A stretch of DNA of 64,000 bases from Martinezella calliandrae (GCF_030272695.1 NZ_JARFYN010000002.1:1-64000); one strand, 5' to 3'; positions 46,526 to 56,156 are shown, counted from the stretch's first letter. A program made the numbers and translations. Notes: generated by a model not told the origin, from the sequence alone.

Positions 46526-48841
46526 TCAACCCAGGTCCGGGATGCGAATGGCGATCGCGGTGCCTATGCCTTCGCGCGAGCGGATGCGCATGCGGCCGCA
46601 ATGCAGCGTCGTCAGCGACCTTGAAATGGCTAGCCCGAGGCCCGAGCCTCCCTTGCTCTTGGCGTATTGGTTTTGCACCTGCTCGAAGGGCTGACCGATC
46701 TTGCTGAGTGCAGATTTTGGTATGCCGATGCCAGTGTCGGCGATCGTCAACATCACCGCGTCCTCGATCTTGCGCGCGCGCACTGCGATGCGGCCGCCGT
46801 CATTAGTGAACTTCACGGCGTTGGAGAGGAGATTGAGCAAGATCTGCTTCATGGCGCGGCGGTCGGCGGTCAGCTTTATGCCAGAGGAGATGCGCTGTTC
46901 GACGAGGATGTCCTTGCAGGCGGCCGGAATGGCGGTGAAGCGTAGGCATTCCTCAATCAATGGCGCAAGATCGATGCGCTCGCAGGAGAGATTGAGGTGG
47001 CCCGCCTCGATCTTGGACATATCGAGAATGTCGTTGATGACGTTCAGCAGATGCTTGCCGCTGTCGTGAATATCCTTGGCGTATTCATTGTATTTCCCCG
47101 AGCCTAGCGGACCGAACATCTGGTTTTGCAGGATTTCGGAGAAGCCTAGGATGGCATTGAGCGGCGTACGCAACTCATGCGACATGTTGGCGAGGAATTC
47201 CGATTTGGCCTTGTTGGCGGCTTCGGCGCGTTCCTTTTCGGCGAGATAGTTGGTGTTGGCGGTCGAAAGCTCTGCCTTCTGTCGCTCGAGGATCTGACGG
47301 GAGGCGGAGAGATCGTTGATCGTCGCCATAAGCCGGCGCTCGGAGTCGCGCAGACGCTCCTGGTTGCGCTTCAATTGGGTGATGTCGGTGCCAACGGAAA
47401 CGAGGCCGCCGTCGCGGGTGCGGCGTTCGTTGATCTGCAGCCAGCGCTCGTCGGCAAGCTGCACTTCCGTCGTCTGCGAGTGGTTGGAGCGGTCGGGGTC
47501 GACGATTCGCCGCTCGATGACGGGGCGGGCTGCGGCGGCGTTGACGACGGTGCGTTCGGTGCCCGGCACCAGCACCTTGTCCGGCAGGCCATAGGCCTGC
47601 TGGAAATGGGCGTTGCACATCACCAGGCGGTCGTTCTTGTCCCAGAGCACGAAAGCTTCTGACGTGCACTCGATCGCGTCCGCCAGGCGCTGATCGGCCT
47701 CAGCATAGCGCTGCGCCAGCCGATGCTGCTCAGTGACGTCCATGGCAATGCCGATCATATGAACACTGCCGGAATTGGTGCGGATGACCTGGGCGCGGGC
47801 GCGCATCCAAACATAGTGCCCTTTAGCATGACGAATGCGCAGGATTTGATCCACTTGACCGGCTTTGCCGAGGGTGACCGACCGGGCCAGCATATGAAGG
47901 CTATTGTCGTCAGGATGCATCATCCGCGCCGCATCGCTGAAGGACAGCGGCCGATCGGCGGCCGGTAGGCCAAGCATGTCATACATTGACCGAGACCAGA
48001 AGAACTCGCGGCTGGCGAAATCGAAATCCCAGAGACCGCAGCGGCCGCGCGACAGAGCGGTTTCGACGCGAAGATTGGATTCGAGGAAGATCTCGTCAGC
48101 ATCGCGAGCCCGTTTCACTTGGGTGTAATAGGCGTAGAGGACGACGAGAAGGATGGAAGAGATGCCGGCGAAGAGCGTGACATTCAGTGTCAGCTCATCG
48201 CGCCAGAGCTTGTCGATCTGCTCCATCGAAGCGGCGGAGAGGACGAAATCGCCCTTGTCCCCGATCAACGAAATCGCCGCATAAAAGGGCTCGCCGTCGA
48301 TCATCGTCTCGATCACGCCGGCATGGTCGCCGAAACTTCTGATGGTGGAAACCTCTGGGAAGAAGTCGGAGATCCTCAGGCCGATATAGGCGGAGCCGGC
48401 GGCCGATGAGCCAAAGACGCGGCCGCTCGCCTGTACGAGGAGCACGAATGCGCCGGTGTCGAGCCGATCTTGCGGAAGGTAAGTTGCGAGTTTCTTTTCG
48501 GCGCCGTTGCGATCGCCGGTCTGGAACAGGCTGGCATCATTGGAGAAGGCAGCGGAAGCCGCAGCGATTGAAAGCGATGTCGTCCGGCGTGCGGCCGCGG
48601 TCATCCGACCGTGCTCCATCATCATACCGAAGAAATGCGATGCCGCAACGATCATCAGAAAGGAGACGATGAGCACGGGAATGACCCGCTTCAGAATATG
48701 TTCCGCCTGCGGAAAGCGGCGAGAAATGGTCTCCGCCCGCATTCCCGCTCGATCGGTAACACCGCTATGCCAGGATTTCAGACCGTCGAAATTAACACGC
48801 AGCCGCCCATCGGCCGCGGTCGCCCGCCGCACGTCCACCAT
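46526..48841 (-). CDS. PAS-domain hybrid-free sensor histidine kinase
   Basis: A 771-residue membrane kinase. TM1 is about 53-75 and TM2 about 228-248, flanking a periplasmic region. PAS domains follow at about 275-385 and 400-500 and a coiled coil links to the phosphoacceptor box SHELRTPLNAILGFSEIL (His near residue 554). The HATPase carries NLLSNAVKF, DTGIGI and GSGLGLAISRSL. No receiver domain is present. The gene converges on glnE with one base between stops. No partner regulator is adjacent; the position next to glnE is conserved in relatives as I recall, but a functional tie is unproven. Confidence 0.87.
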   Translation of the reverse strand: MVDVRRATAADGRLRVNFDGLKSWHSGVTDRAGMRAETISRRFPQAEHILKRVIPVLIVSFLMIVAASHFFGMMMEHGRMTAAARRTTSLSIAAASAAFSNDASLFQTGDRNGAEKKLATYLPQDRLDTGAFVLLVQASGRVFGSSAAGSAYIGLRISDFFPEVSTIRSFGDHAGVIETMIDGEPFYAAISLIGDKGDFVLSAASMEQIDKLWRDELTLNVTLFAGISSILLVVLYAYYTQVKRARDADEIFLESNLRVETALSRGRCGLWDFDFASREFFWSRSMYDMLGLPAADRPLSFSDAARMMHPDDNSLHMLARSVTLGKAGQVDQILRIRHAKGHYVWMRARAQVIRTNSGSVHMIGIAMDVTEQHRLAQRYAEADQRLADAIECTSEAFVLWDKNDRLVMCNAHFQQAYGLPDKVLVPGTERTVVNAAAARPVIERRIVDPDRSNHSQTTEVQLADERWLQINERRTRDGGLVSVGTDITQLKRNQERLRDSERRLMATINDLSASRQILERQKAELSTANTNYLAEKERAEAANKAKSEFLANMSHELRTPLNAILGFSEILQNQMFGPLGSGKYNEYAKDIHDSGKHLLNVINDILDMSKIEAGHLNLSCERIDLAPLIEECLRFTAIPAACKDILVEQRISSGIKLTADRRAMKQILLNLLSNAVKFTNDGGRIAVRARKIEDAVMLTIADTGIGIPKSALSKIGQPFEQVQNQYAKSKGGSGLGLAISRSLTTLHCGRMRIRSREGIGTAIAIRIPDLG

Positions 48842-49023
48842 CGCTCTAGCCTTGTCCCTCGTGTGATTCGCTGCGCCGCTCGCCCGAATCTGTCCTAATG
48901 AATCACTCGTGATTCGCGTTGTCCAGAGGTAGCGGTAAAACTTTCTTAACCATATGCGATTTCATCGCTTTTTGTGCTCGCAATGGTAAGCTCGCGGATG
49001 TCATGGACTCGTTGTGGCTGAAT

Positions 49024-49046
49024 AGACGGGTGCAAATCACCCGTCT
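49024..49046. terminator. Hairpin downstream of pepN
   Basis: AGACGGGTG (49024-49032) pairs with CACCCGTCT (49038-49046) around a five-base loop, about 25 bases after the pepN stop on the minus strand. There is no strong T run. The rest of 48842-49071 contains only the promoter region of the kinase gene. Confidence 0.6.
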
Positions 49047-49071
49047 TGAGCGCCTATAAGCAAGGAGAAAA

Positions 49072-51720
49072 TCACTCCTTGAGGATGCGATCCACAATAT
49101 CGCGAACGTCGGTCGAAAGGGCGCCGGCGCGTTCGATTTGCATCAAAGCGGAGCGGGCGTGATCGGCGCGAACAGGCTCCAGCAACCGCCAGGAGCGCAT
49201 TGAGGTCAGGATGCGCGCCGCCAACTGCGGGTTGCGCTGGTCGATATCGAGGATTTCCTCAGCCAGGAAGCGATAGCCGGCGCCGTCGGCGCGGCCGAAG
49301 CCGGTGGGATTGGCGAAGGCGAAAGTGCCGACAAGGGCTCGCATGCGGTTCGGATTGGTGCGCTTAAAAAGCGGCATTTCCATCAGACCCTGGATGCGCT
49401 CCAGGGTTGCCGCGCCCGGAATGGCCGCCTGGATGGCAAACCACTTGTCGATGACCAGCGCGTTTTCCGCGAAGCGATCATGGAAATTTTCGAGCGCGGC
49501 CTTGGCTTCCCCCGCTTCTGGGAAACGGTGAGCGAGGATGGTCAATGCGGCACTGAGATCGGTCATGTTGTTGGCGGCGTCATAGGCCGCCTTGGCGCGA
49601 GCCGGTGCATTGTCCGACTGCGACAGATAGGTGAGCGCGGCATTACGCAACGCTCTCCGCCCGGCGCTGGCCGCGTCCGGGCTGAAGGGGCCGGGCGTTT
49701 GCATGCTGTCGAAAAGTGCGGCGAAGACGTCTTGTCCGGCTTCGGCGATCAGCGCGAGGATCGCCTGGCGACCGGCATGGATTGCGTCAGGATCGTTATT
49801 GCCGCCGAGCTCACGGGCAATATCGGCTTCGCTCGGCAGGGCGAGCGCCTGAGCGCGGAAGGCGGGCTCCAGGCTCTCGTCGTTAGCCGCAGCCAAAAGC
49901 GCATCGACGAAGGCTGCGTCGCAAGTAACCGGAACCCCCTGGCGCGCGTCGCGCGCGGCGGCAAGCAGGTTCGGCAGCCCAAGATCGATCAGCGCCTGCC
50001 AGCGCGCGAAATGATCGGCCTCATGACGAGCGATCAGCGCCAGATCCTGGGCGCTCTGGCTGAATTGCAGATTGATCGGCGCCGAAAAACTGCGGTTCAG
50101 TGACAGCACCGGTCGCGAAGGAATACCATTGAAAACCACGCTCTGTGCCCGCTCGGTCAGGTGCAGGACGTCGTCGGTTAGCTCCGCGCCGGTCACTGAT
50201 GTCGGCGTTAGCATGGTACCGTCTTCGGCAAAAAGCGCCAGGCGCAGCGGAATGTGCATTGGCTCCTTGGTCGCCTGGCCGGGGGTTGCCGGCACCATCT
50301 GTTCCAGCGACAGGGTAAAGGTCTTGCCGCCGGCGTCGTAGCTGCTGGAAGCAGTCACCAGCGGAGTGCCGGCTTGATGGTACCAGAGTGAGAATTGCGT
50401 CAGGTCGCGGCCGCTCACATTCTCGAAAGACTTGATAAAATCTTCGATCGTCACAGCCTGGCCGTCGTAGCGATCGAAATAGAGATCCATGCCATTCTTA
50501 AACAGATCGCGGCCCAGGAGGGTGGCGATCATGCGAGTGACTTCGCTGCCCTTCTCGTAGACTGTTGTCGTATAGAAGTTGTTGATTTCACGATATTTCG
50601 TCGGGCGAACCGGATGGGCAAGCGGCCCGCCGTCTTCTGGGAACTGTTCCGATTTCAGATGGCGGACTTCGGCGATGCGCTTGACCGGGCGCGAACGTTG
50701 ATCGGCGGAAAATTCATGGTCGCGATAGACGGTCAGGCCTTCCTTGAGGCAGAGCTGGAACCAGTCGCGGCAGGTGATGCGATTGCCGGTCCAGTTATGG
50801 AAATATTCATGCGCGATGATTGCTTCGATATTGGCGTAATCGGCGTCGGTGGCGATTTCCGGGTCGGCAAGGACATATTTATCGTTGAAGACGTTAAGGC
50901 CCTTGTTCTCCATCGCCCCCATATTGAAATCGGAGACCGCAACGATCATGAAGATGTCGAGATCGTATTCGCGCCCGAAGCGCTCCTCATCCCATTTCAT
51001 CGAACGCTTGAGCGCATCCATGGCATAGGCCGCACGCGGTTCCTTGCCATGCTCGACATAGATCTTCAGCGCCACTTCGCGGCCGGACATCGTGACGAAC
51101 GTATCCTCGACGACACCGAGGTCGCCGGCGACGAGCGCGAAGAGATAGCTCGGCTTCGGATGCGGATCGAACCATGCGGCAAAATGCTTGCCTTCGCCAT
51201 AACCGGCGCCGCCAAGGAAATTGCCGTTCGACAGGAGCAGCGGATTGGCGGCTTTGTCGGCGATGATATTGACCGTGTAGGGAGCCAGTACGTCGGGCCG
51301 GTCAGGGAAATAGGTAATACGGCGGAAGCCTTCGGCCTCGCACTGTGTGCAATAGATGCCGCCGGTGCGGTAGAGCCCCATTAACTGGGTGTTGGCTTCG
51401 GGATTGATGACCGTCGTGATCGTTAGCTCGAAGGGCGCGCTTTCCGGGAGATCGCGAACAGTCAGGCTTTCCGCTGTCGCCACGTATTGGTGGGCCGGAA
51501 CTTCCGCCTGATCGAGCAGCAGGCCTAAGAGGCTTAGTTCGTCACCGTCGAGCACAAGCGGCGCCTGCCGGTCGGTGTCCTCGCGGCGGTGAAAAATCAA
51601 CCGCGCTTCGACCTTGGTCTCGGTCGGGTGCAGTTCGAAGGTAAGGTCCACGCGTTCCAGAACGAAGTCGGTGGGACGATAATCTGCCAGATACACGATC
51701 TGGCCGGTGTCTGTTCGCAT
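49072..51720 (-). CDS. pepN: Aminopeptidase N (M1 family)
   Basis: An 882-residue zinc metallopeptidase that removes N-terminal residues from peptides. The exopeptidase motif is GAMENKGL and the zinc site is HEYFHNWTGNR with the third ligand Glu in LKEGLTVYRD, 19 residues downstream. The ERAP1-like C-terminal helical domain is full length. The N-terminus MRTDTGQIVYLADYRPTDF is normal for the proteobacterial PepN. Cytoplasmic; no signal peptide. Confidence 0.95.
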   Translation of the reverse strand: MRTDTGQIVYLADYRPTDFVLERVDLTFELHPTETKVEARLIFHRREDTDRQAPLVLDGDELSLLGLLLDQAEVPAHQYVATAESLTVRDLPESAPFELTITTVINPEANTQLMGLYRTGGIYCTQCEAEGFRRITYFPDRPDVLAPYTVNIIADKAANPLLLSNGNFLGGAGYGEGKHFAAWFDPHPKPSYLFALVAGDLGVVEDTFVTMSGREVALKIYVEHGKEPRAAYAMDALKRSMKWDEERFGREYDLDIFMIVAVSDFNMGAMENKGLNVFNDKYVLADPEIATDADYANIEAIIAHEYFHNWTGNRITCRDWFQLCLKEGLTVYRDHEFSADQRSRPVKRIAEVRHLKSEQFPEDGGPLAHPVRPTKYREINNFYTTTVYEKGSEVTRMIATLLGRDLFKNGMDLYFDRYDGQAVTIEDFIKSFENVSGRDLTQFSLWYHQAGTPLVTASSSYDAGGKTFTLSLEQMVPATPGQATKEPMHIPLRLALFAEDGTMLTPTSVTGAELTDDVLHLTERAQSVVFNGIPSRPVLSLNRSFSAPINLQFSQSAQDLALIARHEADHFARWQALIDLGLPNLLAAARDARQGVPVTCDAAFVDALLAAANDESLEPAFRAQALALPSEADIARELGGNNDPDAIHAGRQAILALIAEAGQDVFAALFDSMQTPGPFSPDAASAGRRALRNAALTYLSQSDNAPARAKAAYDAANNMTDLSAALTILAHRFPEAGEAKAALENFHDRFAENALVIDKWFAIQAAIPGAATLERIQGLMEMPLFKRTNPNRMRALVGTFAFANPTGFGRADGAGYRFLAEEILDIDQRNPQLAARILTSMRSWRLLEPVRADHARSALMQIERAGALSTDVRDIVDRILKE

Positions 51721-52034
51721 GGTCTATCCTGATCAGGCTTGTACTGCGGCGGGCGGCATTGATCCGGAGCGACGCTCCGGATGGGAAATCCGCGCGCATC
51801 ATTACATCGAAATCTGAACCAAAGTTAAAGTCATATCATCACGCCACTACAATTTGTGATGGCGAGGAAAGTATTTGGTCGAGAAGGCCACGTTTCATTT
51901 CAGGTTGAACGCCGCCTCGATCGCTTCGTCGCAATCTATTTGCTATGCGGCGACAGCATACCATCGGAGGCCATCATAATCTTCATCACCGAGCGTCTTG
52001 GCGTAAGCGACGATGGCGCAGTTATCTGCGGCGA
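51721..52034. other. Intergenic region
   Basis: About 310 bases between pepN and the MFS gene. Short frames exist on both strands but lack ribosome-binding sites and family features. The pepN promoter is expected here. Confidence 0.4.
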
Positions 52035-53273
52035 TCAGTCGGCGGTAGACTGCCTCGCACGGACGGTGGTTTCGCTGCCGCGAACAGGCAGTGGTATGGA
52101 CTGGAAGTCCGTTTTTGCAACGCGCCCCTCATTTGGCTTGCGCATGGCGATGCGCCAACCGGCGTAGCCGGCATAGAATGCGAAGGCAAGAGCTAGGAAC
52201 CAGAGGAGGCCGGATGGGCCGGCGATTTCCATCATCGCTCCTCCGACCAGGGGGCCGGAGACGGTGCCCAGTCCGTAGAGCAGCATGATGCCGCTGGATA
52301 TGGTCACATATTCGTCCGGAGCCGCACGATCGTTGGCATGGGCGACATTGAGCGCATAGATTGGATAGAGCACGGTGCCGATGAAGAAGCCGGCGATATA
52401 GAGCATCCACTGCGCATGCGCGTTGAACAATGTCATGATGACGCAGGCGAGAACGCCGACAAAGCCGCAGACGATCATCACCCAGCGGCGGTCCATCAGG
52501 TCCGATATGCGCCCGATCGGCATTTGCGATACTGCACCGCCGGCGAGTACGCAGGCGAGCAACGTCGCGCCCTCCGCAGTGTTCATTCCGATATTCTGGG
52601 TATAGACGCCGCCAAGGCTGCTCCAGGTGCCGGAGAGGGCTCCCGACAGCAAGGAGCCGATAAAGGCGATCGGCGATAGCCGATAAAGCTTCGGAAGGTC
52701 GAACTTGGCCTGATGGATCGGCGTCGGCGACTTGGCGGTCGAGAGCGCTGTCGGCAGCATCGCGAGCGCAAAGATGACTCCGCACAGAATGAAAAGCGAA
52801 GTGTTGCTCGGATCGCCGAGCGGTACAAGATATTGCCCGCCGATCGAGCCGACCAGACAGGTGATCATATAGACCGAGAAGATGGTCGCTCGATTATCGT
52901 TGGTGACCCGCTCGTTCAACCAGCTTTCGATGATGAGATAGGCGCCGGCGATGCCGAAGCCGCTGATGCAGCGGAAAACCAGCCAGGCGCGCCAATCGAC
53001 CATCAATGCGCAAAGCAGAATGCCGATGCTCAGTAGCGAGATCAAAGCACCGAATACGCGCACATGTCCCACCCGCTGCACGAAGCGCGGCGTGATGATG
53101 CAGGATATCGTGAAGCCGAGGGTGTAACCGGTTGCGATCACCGAAATCGTGAAGGTCGACCAACCTTCCGCCACCGAGCGGATCGGCACAACGAAGTTCA
53201 TCAAGCCATAGCCGACCATCATCAACAGCGTTGACAACATCAGACTGGCGATCGAGACGAGGCTGGCCAGCAT
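52035..53273 (-). CDS. MFS transporter (YcaD-like)
   Basis: A 412-residue major facilitator with 12 predicted membrane segments. The start at 53273 (MLASLVSIASLMLSTLLMMV) places TM1 at the N-terminus; the frame continues to 53369 but those 32 residues are unlike the family. The cytoplasmic loop between TM2 and TM3 has the degenerate motif GHVRVFG. Substrate unknown. It is divergent from the TTG-started gene at 53604, which may regulate it, though this is speculation. Confidence 0.84.
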   Translation of the reverse strand: MLASLVSIASLMLSTLLMMVGYGLMNFVVPIRSVAEGWSTFTISVIATGYTLGFTISCIITPRFVQRVGHVRVFGALISLLSIGILLCALMVDWRAWLVFRCISGFGIAGAYLIIESWLNERVTNDNRATIFSVYMITCLVGSIGGQYLVPLGDPSNTSLFILCGVIFALAMLPTALSTAKSPTPIHQAKFDLPKLYRLSPIAFIGSLLSGALSGTWSSLGGVYTQNIGMNTAEGATLLACVLAGGAVSQMPIGRISDLMDRRWVMIVCGFVGVLACVIMTLFNAHAQWMLYIAGFFIGTVLYPIYALNVAHANDRAAPDEYVTISSGIMLLYGLGTVSGPLVGGAMMEIAGPSGLLWFLALAFAFYAGYAGWRIAMRKPNEGRVAKTDFQSIPLPVRGSETTVRARQSTAD

Positions 53274-53603
53274 TGGAGCGGGATCCGATCGAGGGTTGAA
53301 GGGGCTGTGGCTCGCGAAAGCGCATCTTGCTCTAACCCAGCAATGATGCGCGATCAATCGCGACGGCATGTGACGCGGATGATCGTTCGATCGCGTGCCG
53401 GGCGGTCATGGGAAAACATGATGGCGAAAGAATGGTTCTAAAATTAAATTGTTTGTTTAACTTCTTGCGATAGCAGTGTTTTTACACAATTATAGCATGC
53501 TATGTGATGTTGAGGTCGTAGTCTGTGACGGCAGATTTATCTAAAAAAATTCGAATAATTCTTTCCGTTTTCTATTTTAGAAGGGCGTCATAAGGAGGCC
53601 CGC
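53274..53603. promoter_or_regulatory. Divergent AT-rich promoter region with 12-base palindrome
   Basis: About 330 bases between divergent genes; AT-rich from 53430 to 53590. It contains the perfect palindrome ATAGCATGCTAT at 53492-53503, about 100 bases before the TTG start of the + strand gene. It may be an operator for either gene; not proven. Confidence 0.4.
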
Positions 53604-54479
53604 TTGAGCTTTTCCGTCGAGCAACTTACCCGCCATCCCGACTTTGTGTCCTGTCTGCGTTTTTTGGCGGAAGCGCTGCGGGCCCGTTACGACAGCGGAC
53701 CGCGGATTGCACGGCTACTGGCCTCGCATCAGCGCTGGCTTCTGACCCAGACGGCCTATGCACTTCATCTGGAATACGATCCAGCCGTACCCGGCTCCGG
53801 CCTGACCGTCGTCAAGCTTCGCGATGTCATTACAAACTACCGCGTCGCCAGCCGCAACACCGTGCTGAGCTTTGTCGATGAACTGCTGACATATCGCTTC
53901 ATTGTTCCCGCCACCGGCGCTGCCCGACGCCCCCGGCGCTACGAGCCGTCCGAGGTCAGTCACGCTGCGATGATCAGTTGGTATCTCGCCAATCTCGCAG
54001 CACTCGACTTGCTGGACAGTGGTGGCCGTGCCGTAGCACTTGCCGCTCATCCGGAACTGGTCGATCTGGCGCAGCCGCGCATGGCGCGTCGATGTCTGGA
54101 GGAGGCGGCCTGGCGCGAGCCGCCGGAGCGTGTAGGCCTATTTCTGTGGACGGAAGCGGGTGGACTGGTGATGGATCATCTCATGTCCCGGTTGGATTTG
54201 AGCACCGAAGTGGACGGGCGCGTCAATCTCGGCCGCATCGATACGCGCGCGATCGCTGCACAATTCATGATGTCGCGCACCCATTTGCAGCGCCTTTTGC
54301 GCAAGGCTGCCGATCACGGCAGTCTTGGGTGGTATGACGAACCGAAGAAGACGCGTTTGTGGCTATCGCGAGACTTCCTCGATGAATATTGTCGCTGGCA
54401 GGCCGTGAAACTTTGTGCCGTGGATGAAGCTTTTGCCTGGGCGCAATCGGTTACAGCGAGCGCCCATCCGGTACTATGA
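53604..54479 (+). CDS. Unrecognised helical protein, possible winged-helix regulator
   Basis: A 291-residue protein I cannot place in a named family. It starts at TTG 53604, supported by an AAGGAGG ribosome-binding site seven bases upstream and no better start downstream. It is rich in helices and lacks membrane spans or signal peptide. The segment about 75-110 (LRDVITNYRVASRNTVLSFV) and about 208-235 (TRAIAAQFMMSRTHLQRLLR) both look like helix-turn-helix units, so a DNA-binding role is likely. It follows an AT-rich divergent promoter with a palindrome and faces an MFS gene. Confidence 0.7.
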   Translation: MSFSVEQLTRHPDFVSCLRFLAEALRARYDSGPRIARLLASHQRWLLTQTAYALHLEYDPAVPGSGLTVVKLRDVITNYRVASRNTVLSFVDELLTYRFIVPATGAARRPRRYEPSEVSHAAMISWYLANLAALDLLDSGGRAVALAAHPELVDLAQPRMARRCLEEAAWREPPERVGLFLWTEAGGLVMDHLMSRLDLSTEVDGRVNLGRIDTRAIAAQFMMSRTHLQRLLRKAADHGSLGWYDEPKKTRLWLSRDFLDEYCRWQAVKLCAVDEAFAWAQSVTASAHPVL

Positions 54480-54584
54480 ACCGCATAAAAGACGCCGGGT
54501 CAGGCCCGGCGCTACGCTTCATGAAAATCTCTTATGAAAATCCGAAGCAAAAAGGGCAGGATAATGATCTCACCCTTTCCAAAT
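54480..54584. other. 3' region of the helical protein gene with small hairpin
   Basis: GCCGGGTCAGGCCCGGC at 54491-54507 forms a short stem just after the stop codon, without a T run. Nothing else is seen in this stretch. Confidence 0.35.
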
Positions 54585-54839
54585 TTATAAGGGGATGCCG
54601 ACGGTTGCCGCATGCGCAGGACGCTGGTCGCTTTTGTCAGCCTTACGCAGGCCCCGCAAGCGCTCGAATTCCTCCGCTGCGCGCACCGCTGAGCCAATGT
54701 GCCCTACGGAGTCGAGAAGAGTGAAAATTGAACGCGGGTCGGTAGACACGATATGATACCTGAAAACAAAATCGTGCGCGATGCTGTGGCGAATTTCGCG
54801 ACGAATCCATAGATAATTCGGAAAAGCTGAGTTGTACAA
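54585..54839 (-). CDS. Possible small protein (84 aa, TTG start)
   Basis: An 84-codon frame beginning at TTG. The stretch IVSTDPRSIFTLLDSVGHIG and then AVRAAEEFERLRGLRKADKS has plausible protein character (balanced helix-forming residues), but there is no convincing ribosome-binding site and another frame of similar length overlaps it. It could also be a gene fragment. Low confidence. Confidence 0.25.
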   Translation of the reverse strand: MYNSAFPNYLWIRREIRHSIAHDFVFRYHIVSTDPRSIFTLLDSVGHIGSAVRAAEEFERLRGLRKADKSDQRPAHAATVGIPL

Positions 54840-54880
54840 ATTGCAAAGCCAAGCTTTGATTTATCTCAGCTTTCCGTCGT

Positions 54881-55072
54881 TCAGCACTCGCGAAAATCGG
54901 CGAATATGGCGGTCGGACGACCGACGCGGGCAGAAATGCCGGTGCCGCGAGCAGTCATCTGCTCGTTGGCGGCAATGCCGAGGTTGCGGTGGCCGTTGGT
55001 GGCGCGCACAGGTTCGAGAGCGCGGCGCAGGGTATCAAACCCGCAATGGATAGGACGGAAGCGTGCAGTCAT
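54881..55072 (-). CDS. Possible small basic protein (63 aa)
   Basis: A 63-codon frame from ATG 55072 (MTARFRPIHCGFDTLRRALE), preceded by AAAGGA at a slightly long distance. It is basic and helix-rich, vaguely like DUF1127-type small proteins of rhizobia, but I cannot confirm this. Upstream lie two palindromes. The region 54840-55213 has no better gene. Confidence 0.4.
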   Translation of the reverse strand: MTARFRPIHCGFDTLRRALEPVRATNGHRNLGIAANEQMTARGTGISARVGRPTAIFADFREC

Positions 55073-55115
55073 GGCCTTGGTTCCTTTCAATTTCCTCCCA
55101 AGACACGCTGCATAT

Positions 55116-55142
55116 ATTGCAGTGCAGCATTGATTCTGCAAT
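55116..55142. promoter_or_regulatory. Inverted repeat upstream of small ORF
   Basis: ATTGCAG (55116-55122) and CTGCAAT (55136-55142), 13 bases apart, lie 44 bases upstream of the ATG at 55072 (minus strand). Operator-like in spacing; no known consensus assigned. Confidence 0.4.
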
Positions 55143-55160
55143 GCGCACGGTTGGAATACT

Positions 55161-55181
55161 GCTATGCAAGATTTGCATAGC
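55161..55181. promoter_or_regulatory. Palindrome GCTATGCAA-gat-TTGCATAGC
   Basis: Perfect nine-base arms with a three-base spacer, in the same intergenic region, 33 bases from the end of the UDG gene and about 90 upstream of the small minus-strand ORF. Strong operator candidate, or part of a hairpin. Confidence 0.5.
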
Positions 55182-55213
55182 AATTTTCATCTTCCTTTAA
55201 TCTTGATGAAAAA

Positions 55214-56101
55214 TTAGCCCGAGACCTCGGCATCGATGCGACTCTTGAACATCAAAAGATCGTTCCAGGCCAATCGCTTATTGATCGGAGCAGTCAGCAA
55301 TTCCTGCGGATGGAGGCTGGCAATCGCCGGTATCGCGCGGCCGGATATCGTTACGTCTCGCCATTGTCCGCGCAGACCGTGGATCGTCTCGCTGCTCTCA
55401 AAGAAGTGGCGCGCTGTGAAATTACCAAGCAACAGCAACGCTTTCGGCTCTGCGAGCGCGATCTGCCGTTCGATGAAGGGACGACATATCTCGATTTCCG
55501 GGGCGGAGGGTGCGCGGTTGCCCGGCGGCCGCCATGGAATGACGTTGGTGAGCAGAATGCCGTCACGGCGCAATCCAATGGCGGCCAGCATCTTGTCGAG
55601 CAACTGGCCGGTTCGGCCGGCAAAGGGCGTGCCTTCGCGGTCGTCATCGGCACTCGGCATAGGGCCGATCACCACGACCCGGCCTTCGGCGGTGCCGCTG
55701 GCGAAGATTGTCGAGCGCGCGCTGTTTTTCAGATTGCAGCCGTTGAAGGCCTCCAGCGCGGTCTTGAGTTCGCTCAACGACCGGGCGCTTTCGGCGGCGA
55801 ACCGAGCCTGTTCGACAGCTTGCTCGTCAGGGATGGCCGGTGCGTTTCGCGGCGGCATCATCGGGACGGCCGGCTGCGCGGCCTGGTGACGTTCCAGCTG
55901 CATTGTCGGCCGTGTCGCGGGCTGTGGTGCTTCGACACGCGGCTGGACCGCCCGGGCGCCACGGCGGCTGGCCGCCATCGCCTCGAATTCGGCAAACCGG
56001 TCGACCGCCTCCTCTTCGAGTAGCCACTCGACGCCCGCCTCCGCATGAAAATGCAGAAGGGCGGCAAGTTCGGCCGGAGTGAGGTCGTTGGCGGAGATCA
56101 T
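55214..56101 (-). CDS. Uracil-DNA glycosylase (family 4/5-like superfamily)
   Basis: A 295-residue DNA repair enzyme that removes uracil from DNA. The catalytic core (about 110-290) contains VVIGPMPSADDDREGTPFAG, LTNVIPWRPPGNRAPS and the late ASLHPQELL with the catalytic-loop His. The first about 105 residues are a hydrophilic, Gln/Pro-rich extension typical of alphaproteobacterial members. Only two cysteines (FNGC and EIC) are present, while classical family 4 enzymes bind an Fe-S cluster with four; so the cluster may be absent. The YegD-like gene lies just upstream on the same strand. Confidence 0.86.
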   Translation of the reverse strand: MISANDLTPAELAALLHFHAEAGVEWLLEEEAVDRFAEFEAMAASRRGARAVQPRVEAPQPATRPTMQLERHQAAQPAVPMMPPRNAPAIPDEQAVEQARFAAESARSLSELKTALEAFNGCNLKNSARSTIFASGTAEGRVVVIGPMPSADDDREGTPFAGRTGQLLDKMLAAIGLRRDGILLTNVIPWRPPGNRAPSAPEIEICRPFIERQIALAEPKALLLLGNFTARHFFESSETIHGLRGQWRDVTISGRAIPAIASLHPQELLTAPINKRLAWNDLLMFKSRIDAEVSG

Positions 56102-56156
56102 CGGCGAACTCTAGCCAAAACAGCGAGAGAACGAAAGGGCTGGGTGCTCGGGCCCG

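Noticed and set aside
51856..52167. 103-codon + strand frame near the MFS gene end
   Set aside because: Half of it is antisense to the MFS gene and it has no supporting features.
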